NCBI GenBank assembly: GCA_014904845.1
Contig: MU119579.1
Coordinates: 1 to 42,945 of the forward strand
Direction: 5' to 3'
Origin: Acephala macrosclerotiorum
Taxonomy: Eukaryota; Ascomycota; Leotiomycetes; Helotiales; Mollisiaceae
Length of the DNA: 42,945 bases
The notes beneath the pieces were generated by a model. The model was not told the DNA's origin, searched no databases, and saw nothing but the letters and a program-made list of their open reading frames with translations. The first letter of the stretch is position 1. Each line of letters starts with the position of its first letter. This document shows positions 1 through 12,596 of the stretch, one piece after another. The position numbers and the translations under genes are program-made.

Positions 1-3000
1 TATAATTTTAATATTTAATTAAAATTTATTATTTTTTTAAAATTATTAAATTATAAATAAATTTTTTTAAATTTATTAAAAAAAAATCAATATATTAAAA
101 AAATAAAAATAATAAAAATTTAAAAAATTTATAATTGATTTTTTATTAATATTTTTTATTTATAATAAAAAATAACAAAAATATTTAAAAATTAAAAACG
201 AATATTAAAATAAATTTAAATAAATTGAAATTTTTTTTTTAATATATAATTTGTAAATTTTAAATAATTAAATATTATAATTTCGATTTTAAAATATAAA
301 TTAAAATTTTTATAAAATATTATATAATAAATTTAATAAAAAAATTTTCAAATTTAATTAATATAAAAATTAAAATAAAAAATATAAAAAAATAAAATAT
401 TGATATTAATAATTTTAATAATTTTATAAAATAAAAAACGTTTTATATAAAATATTTATTTAAAATTTTAATATATATATTTATTATAAAATTTAAATTC
501 GAAAAAAAAAAAATTTTAATTAAATTAAATTAAAATTATTAAAATATAATATATAATTTTTTAATTTTATTTAAAATAATATTATTTTTTATTTTTTAAT
601 AAAAATTTTATTAATTATAATTTTTTTTTAAATAATAATAATATAATAAATTAATTAAATATTAAAAATAAAAAATATATAAAATATATTTAATTAATAA
701 AATTATTTATATATTAAATAATATAAATTAAAAAATTTAAAAAAATTATAATTAAATTTTTTTTTTATAAATTATAATAAATATTTAAATAATTTAAAAA
801 AAAATAATATAATTTTATTTTTTTATATAAAAAAAAGTTTTTAATTATAATAAAATAAAAATATTTTAAAAAAACTTTAATTAAAAAATTATTATTATTT
901 TAAAATTTAAAATTTTTTTTTTTATTTATTTAATTATTTAAAAATCGTATATATTTATATTTTATAATTTTATTAAATTAAAAAATACGAATTATAATTT
1001 TTTAAATATTTTATTTATTATAAAATTTATTAATTTTTTTTTTTTTGGATTTAATAATAAATATTAAAATATATTTAATTTTATTTATAATTATATATTT
1101 TTTTAATTTTAATTTTTTTATATTTTTATTTTATATTTTTATTCATATAATTTTTATTTAATTATATATTTCGTTTTAATTAAAAAAATCGAATTTTAAT
1201 AAATATATTTTTTTTAATAATATATTTAAATTTATTATATAATTTAATTATAATTATTATATATTATTTTAAATTAATTTACGAAATTTTATTTTTAAAA
1301 ATTATTAAATATTAAATAATATTTTAAAAAAACGATTAATATAATATATATTAAAAATATAATTAATATTAAAAATTAAAAATTAAAAATATTAAATTTA
1401 AATAAATATTTTTATTTTATATATTTATTTTTAATTCTTTAATTAAAATTAAAATTATTTTAATATAATTAAATTCGATTATAATAATTTTATTAATATT
1501 TATTTTTATTTATTATTTTTTAAATAATTTAATTATTATAATATAAATATTTTTTTTAAATATATTTAAAAAAATTTATTATTATTTAATTTAATAAAAT
1601 AATAAACGTATTAATATTCGTTTTATTAATATTATTAAAAATATTTATTATTAATAATAAATTAAAAACGAAAATATAAAATAATTTTAATTATATTTAT
1701 ATTAATAATTTTTTTTATAATAAAAATCGAATTAATTTAATTGATTTTATTATAATTTATTAATATTTTAATATAAAAATTATATAATAAAATTTTAAAA
1801 ATAATATTAATAAATTAATATTATTTTTATAATTTATTAAAAATTATAAATATTAAATTGAAATAATTTTTCTTTTTTTAATTTTATAAATTAAATAATA
1901 AAATTGTTTAAAATATAATATAAAATTTTTTTTTTTTTTATATTATTTTTATTATTTTTTTTTATTTTAATTTCAAAATAATTCGTATTTAAAAACTTTT
2001 TTAAAATTTTATTAAATATTAATTTTATTATAATATTCGTTAAATTATTTTAATTATTAATATATTAAATTTTTTATAATTTTTTATATTTATACAATTA
2101 ATAAAAAATTATAATATCGATTATAAAACGCTTTTTTTTAATTGTTTTTAATTTGATTAAATATTTATAAAACGATTATTAAAATTTTAAAAAAATCGAA
2201 TTATTAAATAATTATATTAATAATAAACTCGATTATAATTATTATATTAATTTTTTTTATTATATTATATATTTTAAAAATTAAAACGTTTTTAATAATA
2301 CGTTTATTTTTAATAAAATTGTAATAAATAAAATTTCTTTTGATTTTAAATTTTTTATCGTTTAATTAACGTTTATTTATTAAAATAATTTTATATTTAA
2401 TTTAAAAATTAAAGTTTTTATTATTTATAAATAAATTATCGATAAATATAAAAAATTTTATTATAAATAAATTGAAAATAATATATTTAAATTTTCGATT
2501 TAAGTTTTTAATTTATTATTTCAATTTTTTATTTAATATAATAATTTTTTTTATTAAATTTTAATATTAAATAATAATAAATAAATCAAAAATTGTTTTA
2601 AATTAATAAATTATAATAATATAAATTTTTTTAATTTATTATTTTTAATATTTAATTTAAAAATTAAAAATTTAATATTTATTAATTTAATTTTTTTATT
2701 TTAATTTTTTTATTATAATTAAATCGTATTTATTAAAAATTAATAATATTTTTAATATTAAAACTTTTTTAAATTTAATTAAAATTTTAATTTTATTAAA
2801 TTCGTTTTTTTCGAAAATAAATTTTTTTTTATTAATATAAATATATTATCGATTTATATTTCAATAATATTAAAAAAATTTTAATAATTATAATCAAAAA
2901 ATAAAAATCATATATCGATATAATTATAAATAATTTTTTTTTATAATATTTATAATATATAATTTATTAATATATTTTTATTTTTGTAATTTTATATAAA

Positions 3001-4704
3001 AATTTTAAAATAATTATAATTATATTTAATAAATATAAATAATAAATCTTTTTTAATAAACGTATTAATATAAATTATTAAAAGTTTATTATAAATTAAA
3101 TATAAATTTAAATAATATTATAAAATTATATTTTAATTTTTTTTATTTAAAAATTAAATTAAAAAAAATATTAAAATAATAATTAATTATTAATTAATTT
3201 TTTTTTTCGTTATTATATTTTTTTTTTATAATTTTAATAATAATTTTATATTAGTTTTTTTTTATTATATATATTTGTATTTTGTAATTTTTTTAAACGT
3301 TTTCGATTATTTTTTTAATTGGTTTTTTATTTATTTTATTTGATTAAAAAAATAAAAAAATAATAAAAATTTTTTTTAATTTTTTTAATTATTTTTTTAA
3401 TTATTAATTCGATTATAAATTTTTAATTTTTTTTTTTTATATAATAAAATTTAATAATCGTTAAATAAAAATTAATTAATTTTTAAAATATATTAATTAT
3501 TAATAATTTATATAATTTTTTTATTAGTTTTTTTTACGTTAAATACGTATTTTAAATAAAATTAATAAATTTAATATAAATTATATATTTAAATTGTTTT
3601 TTATTATAAACGAATTATTAATTTAATATTAAATATATAAACGATATATTTTTTTAATAATTAATAATAATAGCGTATTATTATTAATTATTTTAAAATA
3701 AATTTCAAAAATTAATAATAAAAATATAATATTATTCGATTTTATTAAATTATTAATAATTTTAATTATTATTTATAAAATTATATTTTTATTAATTTAT
3801 TTTTCGATTAATTTATTATAAATAATCTCGTAAACTCGACGTAATAAAATATAAAATCTTTTTACTTTTTTTATATTATTATAAATTTTAACGAGTATTT
3901 TTTTAATTTTAATTATTATTATTTTAACGTTTTATTAAAACTTTATAAACGAATTTTTTTTTTAATATTATAAATAATATAATTTAATAGTTTTTAATAT
4001 ATATCGATTTAATATATATTTAATATATTTTATATTATAAATAAATTTATTATTTATAAAATAAATTTTTTATTTAAATATAAAACGTCGATAATAATCG
4101 AATAATTAAATTCGTAATTATTTTATAAAATAAATTTAAATTTTTTAAAAAATTATTTATATATTTATATTATAATTAACTCGTTAAAATCTTTTTATAA
4201 AACGTTATACTAATAAATAATTAAAACGTTTATATAATTAATATATTTTTATATTAATAAAATAATTTTATTTTTTTATAATAAAAACGATTTTATTTTT
4301 TTAAATTAAAATATTTTTTAAATTATTAAATTTTATATTTATAATATTTATAAAAATAATATAAAAAATAATAATATTTAATAAAATATTAATTCGAATA
4401 ATTTTTTATAATAAAATAATATTTTTATTAAAGCGAATTTTATAAATTTCGATTATAAAAATATTTAATTAAATATTAATATTAAATTTTCGTAATATTA
4501 TAAATTGCGATTAATTAATAATTAATATTTTAACGATTTTATTATTCGATATAATTTTTTAAAAAACTTTTAAAAAATATTAATTTTCGAAAATGAAAAA
4601 TAAATATTAATTTAAATTATAATAATAAAATATTAAATATATTTTTTTTTATAATAATATAACGAATAAATTAATGATTTAAAATAATTATTTAAAATAA
4701 TTAT
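1..4704. other. AT-rich RIP-degraded tract, no gene
   Basis: Almost pure A/T with scattered CG dinucleotides. C followed by A, T or C is very rare, and G preceded by A, T or G is equally rare, which is the strand-symmetric footprint expected of RIP. No open frame of useful length remains. This is presumably old transposon DNA, but its identity cannot be read. Isolated intact bases become more common near the right edge, where copy A of the R repeat begins. Confidence 0.85.
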
Positions 4705-5086
4705 TGCCTGTTCGGCATAAGGACTAGTACCAACTTTTCTATATCACGTGAAATCAACACTTTTCACAATGAGCGATTTCACCCAAATTTAACCGAGGTG
4801 CCCAAATACAGCGATTTGATTGGTTCATTAAGGAATTCCGCGATCACATGACTTCGGACTAATATGCAGCCGATCCGGTGAAGAACACCAAAATTTCACG
4901 ATTGCAGCTAGTTTACAACTTTCAATTATTAATTTAATCCAAATCACATAAGACTTATAAATAAGTTGAAACTCAATTAAATACCGCCAGATTTCAAGTT
5001 TCAAGCGATTTTATTAATCCGTTGTTGCGCAAATCAATAGAATATAGTCGCACTCAGCTAAAATGGCGACCGCAAAACTCTCTAAG

Positions 5087-5730
5087 TGCGTTTCTGCCTT
5101 AGGCATTAAGGCACTTATTTAAGTGCTGGATATCTCTATAGCTGCGCAGCTTTTAAGGGGGGTCCTAGGGGGTCTCCCCCTAGAACTATATGCTAAGTAA
5201 AGTAATCTAAATTGATTGAATCGATCGTAGTAATTAAATATAAAGACGGGGGTCCCAGGGGGTGTCCCCCTGGTGTAAAGCCTCAAAAGTGCGTTTCTGC
5301 CTTAGGCACCAAGGTTCTAAGCTGCAAAATACTCAAAAATCCAGCTGCGCAGCTTTCGAGGGGGGTCCCAGGGGGTCTCCCCCTGGTAAATATAATCGTA
5401 ATAACTATTTATAATCAATAAAATCAATCGTAGTAACTCAATATAAGAAACGGGGGTCCCAGGGGGTGTCCCCTTGGAGTGCTCTTTTAGTGTGAGGCTC
5501 TGCCGGAAATGCGTTTCTGCCTAAGGCACCAAGGCACTTAAATACTGGAATAGCTGCGCAGCTCTCAAGGGGGGTCCCAGGGGGTCTCCCCCTGGAATTA
5601 TATACTAAAGAAAGTAATTTAAATTGATTAAATTAATCGTAATAACTCGATATAAGAGACGGGGGTCCCAGGGGGTGTCCCCCTGGTAATATGAGGCTCC
5701 GCAGGAAGTGCGTTTTTGCCTTAGGCACTA
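5087..5730 (+). repeat. Tandem array of 200-220 bp units with GC hairpins (R copy A)
   Basis: The phrase TGCGTTTCTGCCTTAGGCA (with small variants) starts at 5087, 5290, 5510 and 5709, giving spacings of 203, 220 and 199 bp. Each full unit also has the perfect palindrome AGCTGCGCAGCT (5140, 5343, 5552) followed by two G-run hairpins of the form CAGGGGG-TGT-CCCCCTG. Between the G-run hairpins is an AT-rich spacer containing AATTGATT and AATCGTAATAACT-like words. Units are alike but not identical. The strong regular hairpins suggest a structural role or a replication or recombination hotspot, but that is inference. Confidence 0.85.
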
Positions 5731-5939
5731 AGGCTTATCGGCTTATCGGCTTCACCGCCCGGCAGAATCTGGAATTCTATCTCAATAACTATGCCAATTT
5801 CAAATGCTTATAAAACGCTCAAATTAAGAGCTTTTAGTTTGAAACTTAAAATAAGAGTAAATTACTAAAGTCGAAGACTTTGTAGCCCCCCACAGGGGCG
5901 CCCTTGCGAGGCCTGCGGAGCAAAATGTGCATCGAGTAT

Positions 5940-6002
5940 CGAAAGAAAGGCCCGTCCGCTATTGGCTCGCTTAGCGAGCCGCCGGACGGGCCTTTTCTTT
6001 CG
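5940..6002. repeat. 63-bp near-perfect inverted repeat at the inner end of R copy A
   Basis: The left arm CGAAAGAAAGGCCCGTCCG (5940-5958) pairs with the right arm CGGACGGGCCTTTTCTTTCG (5983-6002). Between them is a second perfect stem, GGCTCGC-TTA-GCGAGCC (5964-5980). The whole would fold into one long GC-rich hairpin. The same structure sits at 19329-19398 in copy C, and RIP-faded traces end the copies at 25430 and 26310, so it is a fixed part of the element. It could be a transposon end structure or a terminator-like hairpin. Confidence 0.85.
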
Positions 6003-6016
6003 GTACGAGAGAAACA

Positions 6017-7577
6017 TTTTTATTTATATATTATTAATTTTTATTTTCGTTTTTTATTTTTATATTTATTAATAATTAATTAATTTTTATTATTTAAATA
6101 TTTTTTAGTTTTAATAAAAAAATTTTAATAATAAATTATTATAATATTTCAATTTATCGTATATTAAATTTATTATAAATATAATATTTTTTTTAATATA
6201 ATTCTTTTTAAAATTCAAAATTTTTATAATATTTATTTTAAAAAAAATATCGATTTTAATATTTTTAATTTTATTTTCGATTATATTTTTTATTTCGTTT
6301 TTTATAAATACGATTAATTTAATTTAAAAAAATAAAATTTAAATTATATTAATTTTAAAATAATTTGATTTCATTATAATAATTATAAAAAATCGATAAT
6401 TTATAATTAAAAATATTATATAATTTTTTATTATATTTTTTATTATTAATATAAATTTTTATTAAATTTATAAATAATTTAATTATTAATAAATAAATTA
6501 AATAAATTCGTATTTATAAAAAAAATTATAATAAAAAATAATTATAAAAATAATTATATTTTAATTTATTAATTAAATTAATTAATTTTATTAAAAAAAA
6601 ATTTATTTTTTAATTAATTAACGATTTTTATTTATATTTATTTATAAAAAATTTTTTATTAAAAAATTTTTTTCAAATTATTATTAATAAATTTTTTATT
6701 TTTTAATATTTAAATTTTATAAATATATAAAAAGTTTTATAAACGGCGTATAAAATTGTTATATATTAAACGTAAAATTTTTTACGTATATTTTTTAAAA
6801 AAATTTTAAAATTTTTTTTATAAATTATAATTCGAATTTTTTTTTTTTTATATATTTTAAAACGATAAAAAATATATTTATTTAATATTATTTTATTAAA
6901 ATTTTTATTATTCGTAAAATCGAAAAAAAAAAAATTTATTTATTTTTATTATAAAAAAATTTATTATTTTAAAAAATATTTATATAATAAATAATAAAAG
7001 AATTAAAAATTTTAATTCGAATTCAAATAAATATTATTATTAATATTTATACGTTTTTAATTAAATAACGAATAAAAATATAAAACTTTTTTTTAAAAAT
7101 TCGTTTTAAATATAAATTCGAATAAATTAATATAAATTTAAAATCGTTTTCGTATTTTTTTATTCATTTTTTGTAAACGTTATTATTTTACGTAATAAAT
7201 ATAAATTTAAAAAGTAAATATAAATTTAAAATCGTTTTCGTATTATTTTTTTTAAGTTTTTAATGATTTTAATATTTTTAACGTATTTTTATAAAAAAAG
7301 TTTTATAAATTTTTATTTTTTTTTAAAAATATATTAATAATTTTAAATATTTTTTTATAAAAAATAAATTATTTAAAAAAAAAACTTTTTTTTATAAATT
7401 AATTTCTTTTAAATAAAAATTTAATTATTTTATAATTAATTAAATAATTATTAATTAATATTAATATTATTAATAATAAATTAAAAATAAAATAAATAAA
7501 TAAATTAAATAATTCGTTAATTAATTATAAATTATAAATTTAATAAACGTATAAAAATCGAAAAATATAATTTTAAT
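6017..7577. other. AT-rich RIP-degraded tract, no gene
   Basis: Nearly pure A/T with isolated CG dinucleotides. It starts abruptly after copy A. There is a local imperfect duplication around 7120-7250, where a phrase resembling TATAAATTTAAAATCG then TTTTCGTATT occurs twice about 90 bp apart. No gene is readable. Confidence 0.8.
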
Positions 7578-7626
7578 TCTAGCGTAGGCGGCGCTAGTCC
7601 CGATCTGGCCTAGTGCCGCACGTGAT
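7578..7626. other. 49-bp GC-rich islet inside AT-rich DNA
   Basis: A short block around CTAGCGTAGGCGGCGCTAG and GGCCTAGTGCCGCACGTG interrupts several kb of A/T on both sides. It contains CpT, CpC and TpG steps that are almost absent from its surroundings, so it escaped or post-dates the mutation. GGCGCTAG and CTAGTGCC form an imperfect inverted repeat with one mismatch. It is too short for a gene and its origin is unknown. Confidence 0.7.
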
Positions 7627-10600
7627 TATTAAATTAATATTATATTTATAAATATAAACGCTTTTAAAAATATTAATAAATTTATATAATACGAAATTGC
7701 ATTTTTTAATATTTTAATTATAAAAATTATATTTTATTTAATATTTTAAAAACAAATTATTTTAAATTTTTTATAATTATTCAAATAATAATTAAAAATA
7801 TTTTAATTTAATTTTCAATAAATTCTTTAAAATAATTTATAAAAATATATATAATTATTAATTTTTTTTAATTTTAAAATATATTTTAATAAAAATTATT
7901 ATAAACGTAAACTTATAATTTTATTTAATAAACTTTTTATAATAAAATAAATTAATTTATTCTTTGAATATTATAAAAATTTTTTCAATATATTGATTTT
8001 TAAATATATTAATTTTATAATAATAATCGTAAAAAATTCGAAATTTAATTTTAATAATATTATATATATTTTTTTTTTTATATTTTTTATTATTATTATA
8101 AATTTTTATTAAATTCGTAATTAATTTAATAAATATATTAAATAATTAATTAAAATTAAAAACTTTATATTAATTTTAAAAAAAATATTTAAATAAATAA
8201 TATATTTTTAAATAATTATATATTTTAAAATAATATAAATTAAACGTATTTTAAATTATATTTTAAATTAAATTTGTTTTTTTATTTTTTTATTTAAATT
8301 TTAATTTTAATTTTTATTTATTTATAATATTTTTTAATAATTAATTATTTATTTATAATTATAAAATTTTTATTATTATAAAAATAATTTTATAAATTTT
8401 TAATAAATTTTATATTTATTAAAAATAAAATTTTTTTTATATATTATATATAAAAAAAATTTATTAAATTGTTTTTTATTAAGATTTTTTAATATAAAAT
8501 TAAAAAAAAAATTTATTTTATTTTATTATAATTATATTTTAATTTTATTTTGAATAATATTTTATTATTTAAATTTTATTTAATTCGAATTAAATAATTA
8601 AACGCGTAAAATCGTATTTATTAAAATAAAAATAAATAAATTTTTAATAATATAATAATTTAATTAATTAATTAATTAAATTAATTAATTAATTAAATTT
8701 TTTATAAATTTAATTATTTTATATAATAAATATAATAATTTAATTAATTATTTAATTGAATTTTTAAAAATTTATACGATATTAAAATTTCGTTTTCGTA
8801 AAAAATAAATTTTATAATTCGATAATATTTAAAAACGTAAAATATTTTTTTTAAATAAAAATTTTATTATTTCGTAATTAAAAAACAATTATTAATTAAT
8901 AATAAATTAAAAATAAAAATATAAAATAATTTTAATTATATTTATTAAATTATTTATTTTCGTTTTCTATTATTATATTAATTAATATTAATATTTAAAA
9001 TAATATTTTTTAATTTATTAATAAAATTATAATAAATTTTATAAAATATTATAATAATTTTTTATTTTTTTTATTTGAAAAATTTATTTTTTTAATTAAT
9101 TAATATTAGAATATTAAATTTATATTTTATAATAAATATAAATTTTAATAAAGTTTTTAATTTTAAAAATATTATTATATTTAATTTATTTAAAATTATA
9201 AATTTATTATTATAATAATTTAAATAAATTAAATTATAAAATTAATTATTTTTTAAAATAATATTATTATTTATAAAAATTATTAAATATTATTAACGTT
9301 AAAAAAATCGATTTTTAATATTAATTATTATTAATTTAATAAAAAAATTAATAATATTAAAAATAAATTTTAATTTATTTTAAAAAATATAAATAAAAAA
9401 ACATAAAAATATTTAATAAATTTTTGAAAAAATTTATTTATAAAAAAAAATATATTAATATTTTTTAAAATAATCGAATTTATTTTTATAATTATATTAA
9501 TTAATTAATAATTTTTAATAATTTTTTTTTAAATATTTTATAATTAAAAATTTTTTATTATAATTAAAAATAAAATTTTAAAATAATAAAAAAAATTTTT
9601 TATTATATTATATATTAAATAATTTTAATACGAATAAATAAATTAATATTTTTATAAATTTTAAAAAAAATTTAATTAAATATTATTTTATTAAATAATT
9701 TTTTTTTAATTTTTAATAAATAAAAATATTAATTATTTAAAAATAATAATATTATTAAAATTTCGTATTATATATATAAAAATAATATAATATTTTTTAT
9801 TTTTTATTCGAATTAATTAATTTAAAATAATAATCATATCTTTTTTTAATTAATAATAAAAACAAATTAATTTATTTTTTTAAATATTTTATAAAAATTT
9901 AAAAAATGTTTTCGTATTTTTTAATTTATTTATTATTATTATTAAAAAATATATAATAATAAATTCGATTTCTTTTAATAATAATATTTATAAATAAATA
10001 ATAATTTATGAAAAACGAATTAATTTTAATTTTAATTTATAAAAATTATAATATTATTTAAATTTTTTAATAAAATTATTTATTTAAATTAAAATTTAAT
10101 ATAAATTATTAATTTTATTATATTGTTATTTTTTTATATATCGTATTTAAAAATTTTATAATTATTATTTTTATTAAATATAATTATATTTTATTAATTT
10201 ACGTAATAACGAATTAATAAAAATATTTAAAAACTTAAAATTTAATAATATTTAATTAATTTTTAATTTATTTTCAAATATTAAATTAATATTTAAAACG
10301 TAACGTAATTAAAATTTTAATATTTTTCGTTAAAACGATTATATATTATTTTAATTATTTTTATTATAAAGTTTTTTAATAAATTAATTAAATTATTATA
10401 TTTAAATAAAATAGTTTATTATAAAAAATATTAATATTATATATATTTATAAAAAAATTAATATTAATTTTTAAATTAAATAAATAAATAATTAAATTTT
10501 TTAAAATATATAATTAATTCGTATAATTATATAATTTTTACGAAATTATATTTTTTAATTATTATAATATTAATTATAATATATTTTAATACTTAATTAA

Positions 10601-12178
10601 TATTATAAATATAAAAATAATTTTAAAAAATAATTTAAAATATTATAAAATTTATAATTTATAAAATTAATTTTTTATTAATTTTTAAAAATTATATTAT
10701 AAAATATATTTTTTTAATTAAATAAATTTTTTATTTTCGTAAAATATAATATTATAAAAAAAATTAATTAAATAAAAATTATTTTTATTTTTATAAATAA
10801 ATTATTAATATTATAATTTATTTAATTAATTATATAAAATTAAATATTAATTATTATATTTATTAATTTATTATATTTATATTTAATATATATTTTAAAT
10901 ATTTATATTTTATAAATAATATAAAATTTAATAAAAATAAAAATCGTAATAATAAATAATAAATTTTTAAATAAATTCAAAATAAAATTAATTTTAAAAA
11001 ACGATTAAATTATTAATATTTTTATAACGTTTTTTAATAAAAAATATATTAAATTTTTAAATAATTTTATTATTAAATAAATATTATAATATTTTTATAT
11101 TAATTAAATTATTAAAATTATTAAATATATTATTTAAATTAATATTTTAAAAAATCGTTAAATTTTATATTAAAAATTAAAATATATTAATAATTAAAAA
11201 AAAAACGAAATATTAATAATAAAATTTATATAATTTATTAATTAAAAATTATAAAAATTATATATTAAACGAAATTTTAAATTAATTTTTAATATATTTA
11301 AAATAAAATTAAAACGAATTTTTTATTTTTTCGATTTATAAAAAAATTAAAATAAATTATTATTTAATAATTTTTAAAATAATTTTAAATAATATTTTTT
11401 TTAAATTCATTTTAAACGCGATTTATTAATATTATTATTTTATTTTATTATATAAATAAATAAATATATATAATATAAATAAAAATTGTATACGTAATAC
11501 GTAAATATAAAAAGTTTTTTATAATATATTTTATTTTTAAATAATTAATTATATTTAAAAATATATTATTTAATTTTAAAATAATTTTTTTTATAATATA
11601 AAATCGTTTTAAATTTCATTTATTTATATTATAAAATATTATTATAAAATTTTTTATAATTTTTTATTTATTTATTAAATTAAAATTAACATATAATATT
11701 ATAAATTTTAAAAATTTAATTATAATTTAATATAATAAATAATATATTATTAATTTTTATTATTTAATAATTTTTTTAATAAAATAAATTAAAATAACGA
11801 TTTTTTAAATATTATTTAAAATTATTATAAATTAAAATAATATAAAATCGAATTTAAATATTAATTCGTTTTATATATTATAAAATAAATATTAAAAATA
11901 TTAATAATTTTATATTAATTTTTTAAATTTATAAAAAATTTTATAAAATTATTTTAAATATAATATAAATTAAATTTTAATATTTTTATAATTACGTAAA
12001 AATATTATCGACAAATAAAAAAATAATAAATTTTTATTAATAATTAATTAATTAAAATTATAAACGATTATAAATTATATATATATAATAATAAATAATA
12101 ATTATAATAATAATAATAATTTTATTTATAATTAAAAAATTAATTAAATTATAAAATAAAAATATTTATTTTATATTC
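7627..12178. other. AT-rich RIP-degraded tract containing a faded R copy
   Basis: Nearly pure A/T with CG dinucleotides only. One stretch (about 10140-10486) can be aligned to the R family and is listed separately. Alternating TTAATTAA words are frequent around 8650-8760. No gene is readable. The tract ends abruptly at the GC-balanced island. Confidence 0.8.
10140..10486 (-). mobile_element. R repeat family, copy B (RIP-degraded, outer half)
   Basis: TTTTATTAATTTACGTAATAA near 10190 matches the same words in copy C near 20120, and the match continues base by base, allowing C to T and G to A, to the outer end near 10486 (TTAAATTAAATAAATA). The orientation is that of copy C. Left of about 10140 the match to the tandem array is no longer convincing, so the inner half is either deleted or too eroded to see. 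Confidence 0.65.
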
Positions 12179-12596
12179 TAAGCAATTACTAGATATATAA
12201 TACGAGCTTTGTTTACGTCCGCCTTTGCTGTCTTTTACCGTCCAACGGCCCTACGCAAGCTCCGAGGTAGTCTGAAACAGTTACGGAGGTCGTATTCTCA
12301 GCTCGTATAATATTTAGTATCAATGCGTACTGTTCTACTTTTATAAAAACAAGTAGTTTATCTCATATATAAAAGCCCAGGCCAAGAAATATAAGAAAAA
12401 ACAAGTAAAGTACACCTGGGCATAAGATATGGTGGTTGCCAAGCAGGCCCTAAGATCAAGACTCCTTTTGCAATCTCAAAAACTCTCAGACATTTTGCTT
12501 ACTATACTGCGCTCTCAAAACTGACAAATACCATGGCCTCATCGGGGGGCATTTACGGAAGGAAGTTGGTAGCCTTCGAACGTAGTCTTCCACAAT
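12179..12596. other. GC-balanced intergenic sequence downstream of the minus-strand gene
   Basis: Start of the unmutated island. No reading frame is supported. It begins with a 115-bp segment (12197-12311) bounded by imperfect inverted ends, ATAATACGAGCT and AGCTCGTATAAT (one mismatch), which could be a tiny MITE-like insertion or chance. The remainder would be the 3' untranslated region of the minus-strand gene. Confidence 0.5.
12197..12311. repeat. Possible MITE-like segment with short inverted ends
   Basis: ATAATACGAGCT at 12197-12208 and AGCTCGTATAAT at 12300-12311 pair over 12 bp with one mismatch. The content between them is GC-balanced. It sits exactly at the border between the AT tract and the gene island. 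No target duplication is certain and no second copy was seen in the window. Confidence 0.3.

Larger units (their letters stand above)
4705..6016 (+). mobile_element. R repeat family, copy A (little mutated)
   Basis: A GC-balanced block of 1.3 kb with sharp edges inside AT-rich DNA. In order it holds a terminus beginning TGCCTGTTCGGCATAAGG, a unique part to about 5086, a tandem array of 200-220 bp units, a short stretch with two copies of a TTATCGGC-type 9-mer (about 5733-5750), and a long hairpin ending just before the right edge (GAGAAACATTTTTA). The block recurs inverted at 19313-20452, where similarity stops at the same inner edge. RIP-degraded copies occur at 10140, 17847, 25430 and 26310. 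No protein is encoded, so it is probably a non-autonomous transposable element. A subtelomere-like or other structural repeat is an alternative. The element class is not recognised. Confidence 0.75.

Noticed and set aside
1..4704. AT tracts as mitochondrial DNA or a centromere
   Set aside because: The CpG-only cytosines and the RIP images of dispersed repeats explain the composition; no mitochondrial gene is present. A centromeric location remains possible but nothing in the sequence shows it.
5212..5421. 69-codon plus-strand frame
   Set aside because: It runs across the tandem array of R copy A; the frame is a by-product of the repeats, with no motif and no true gene signal.
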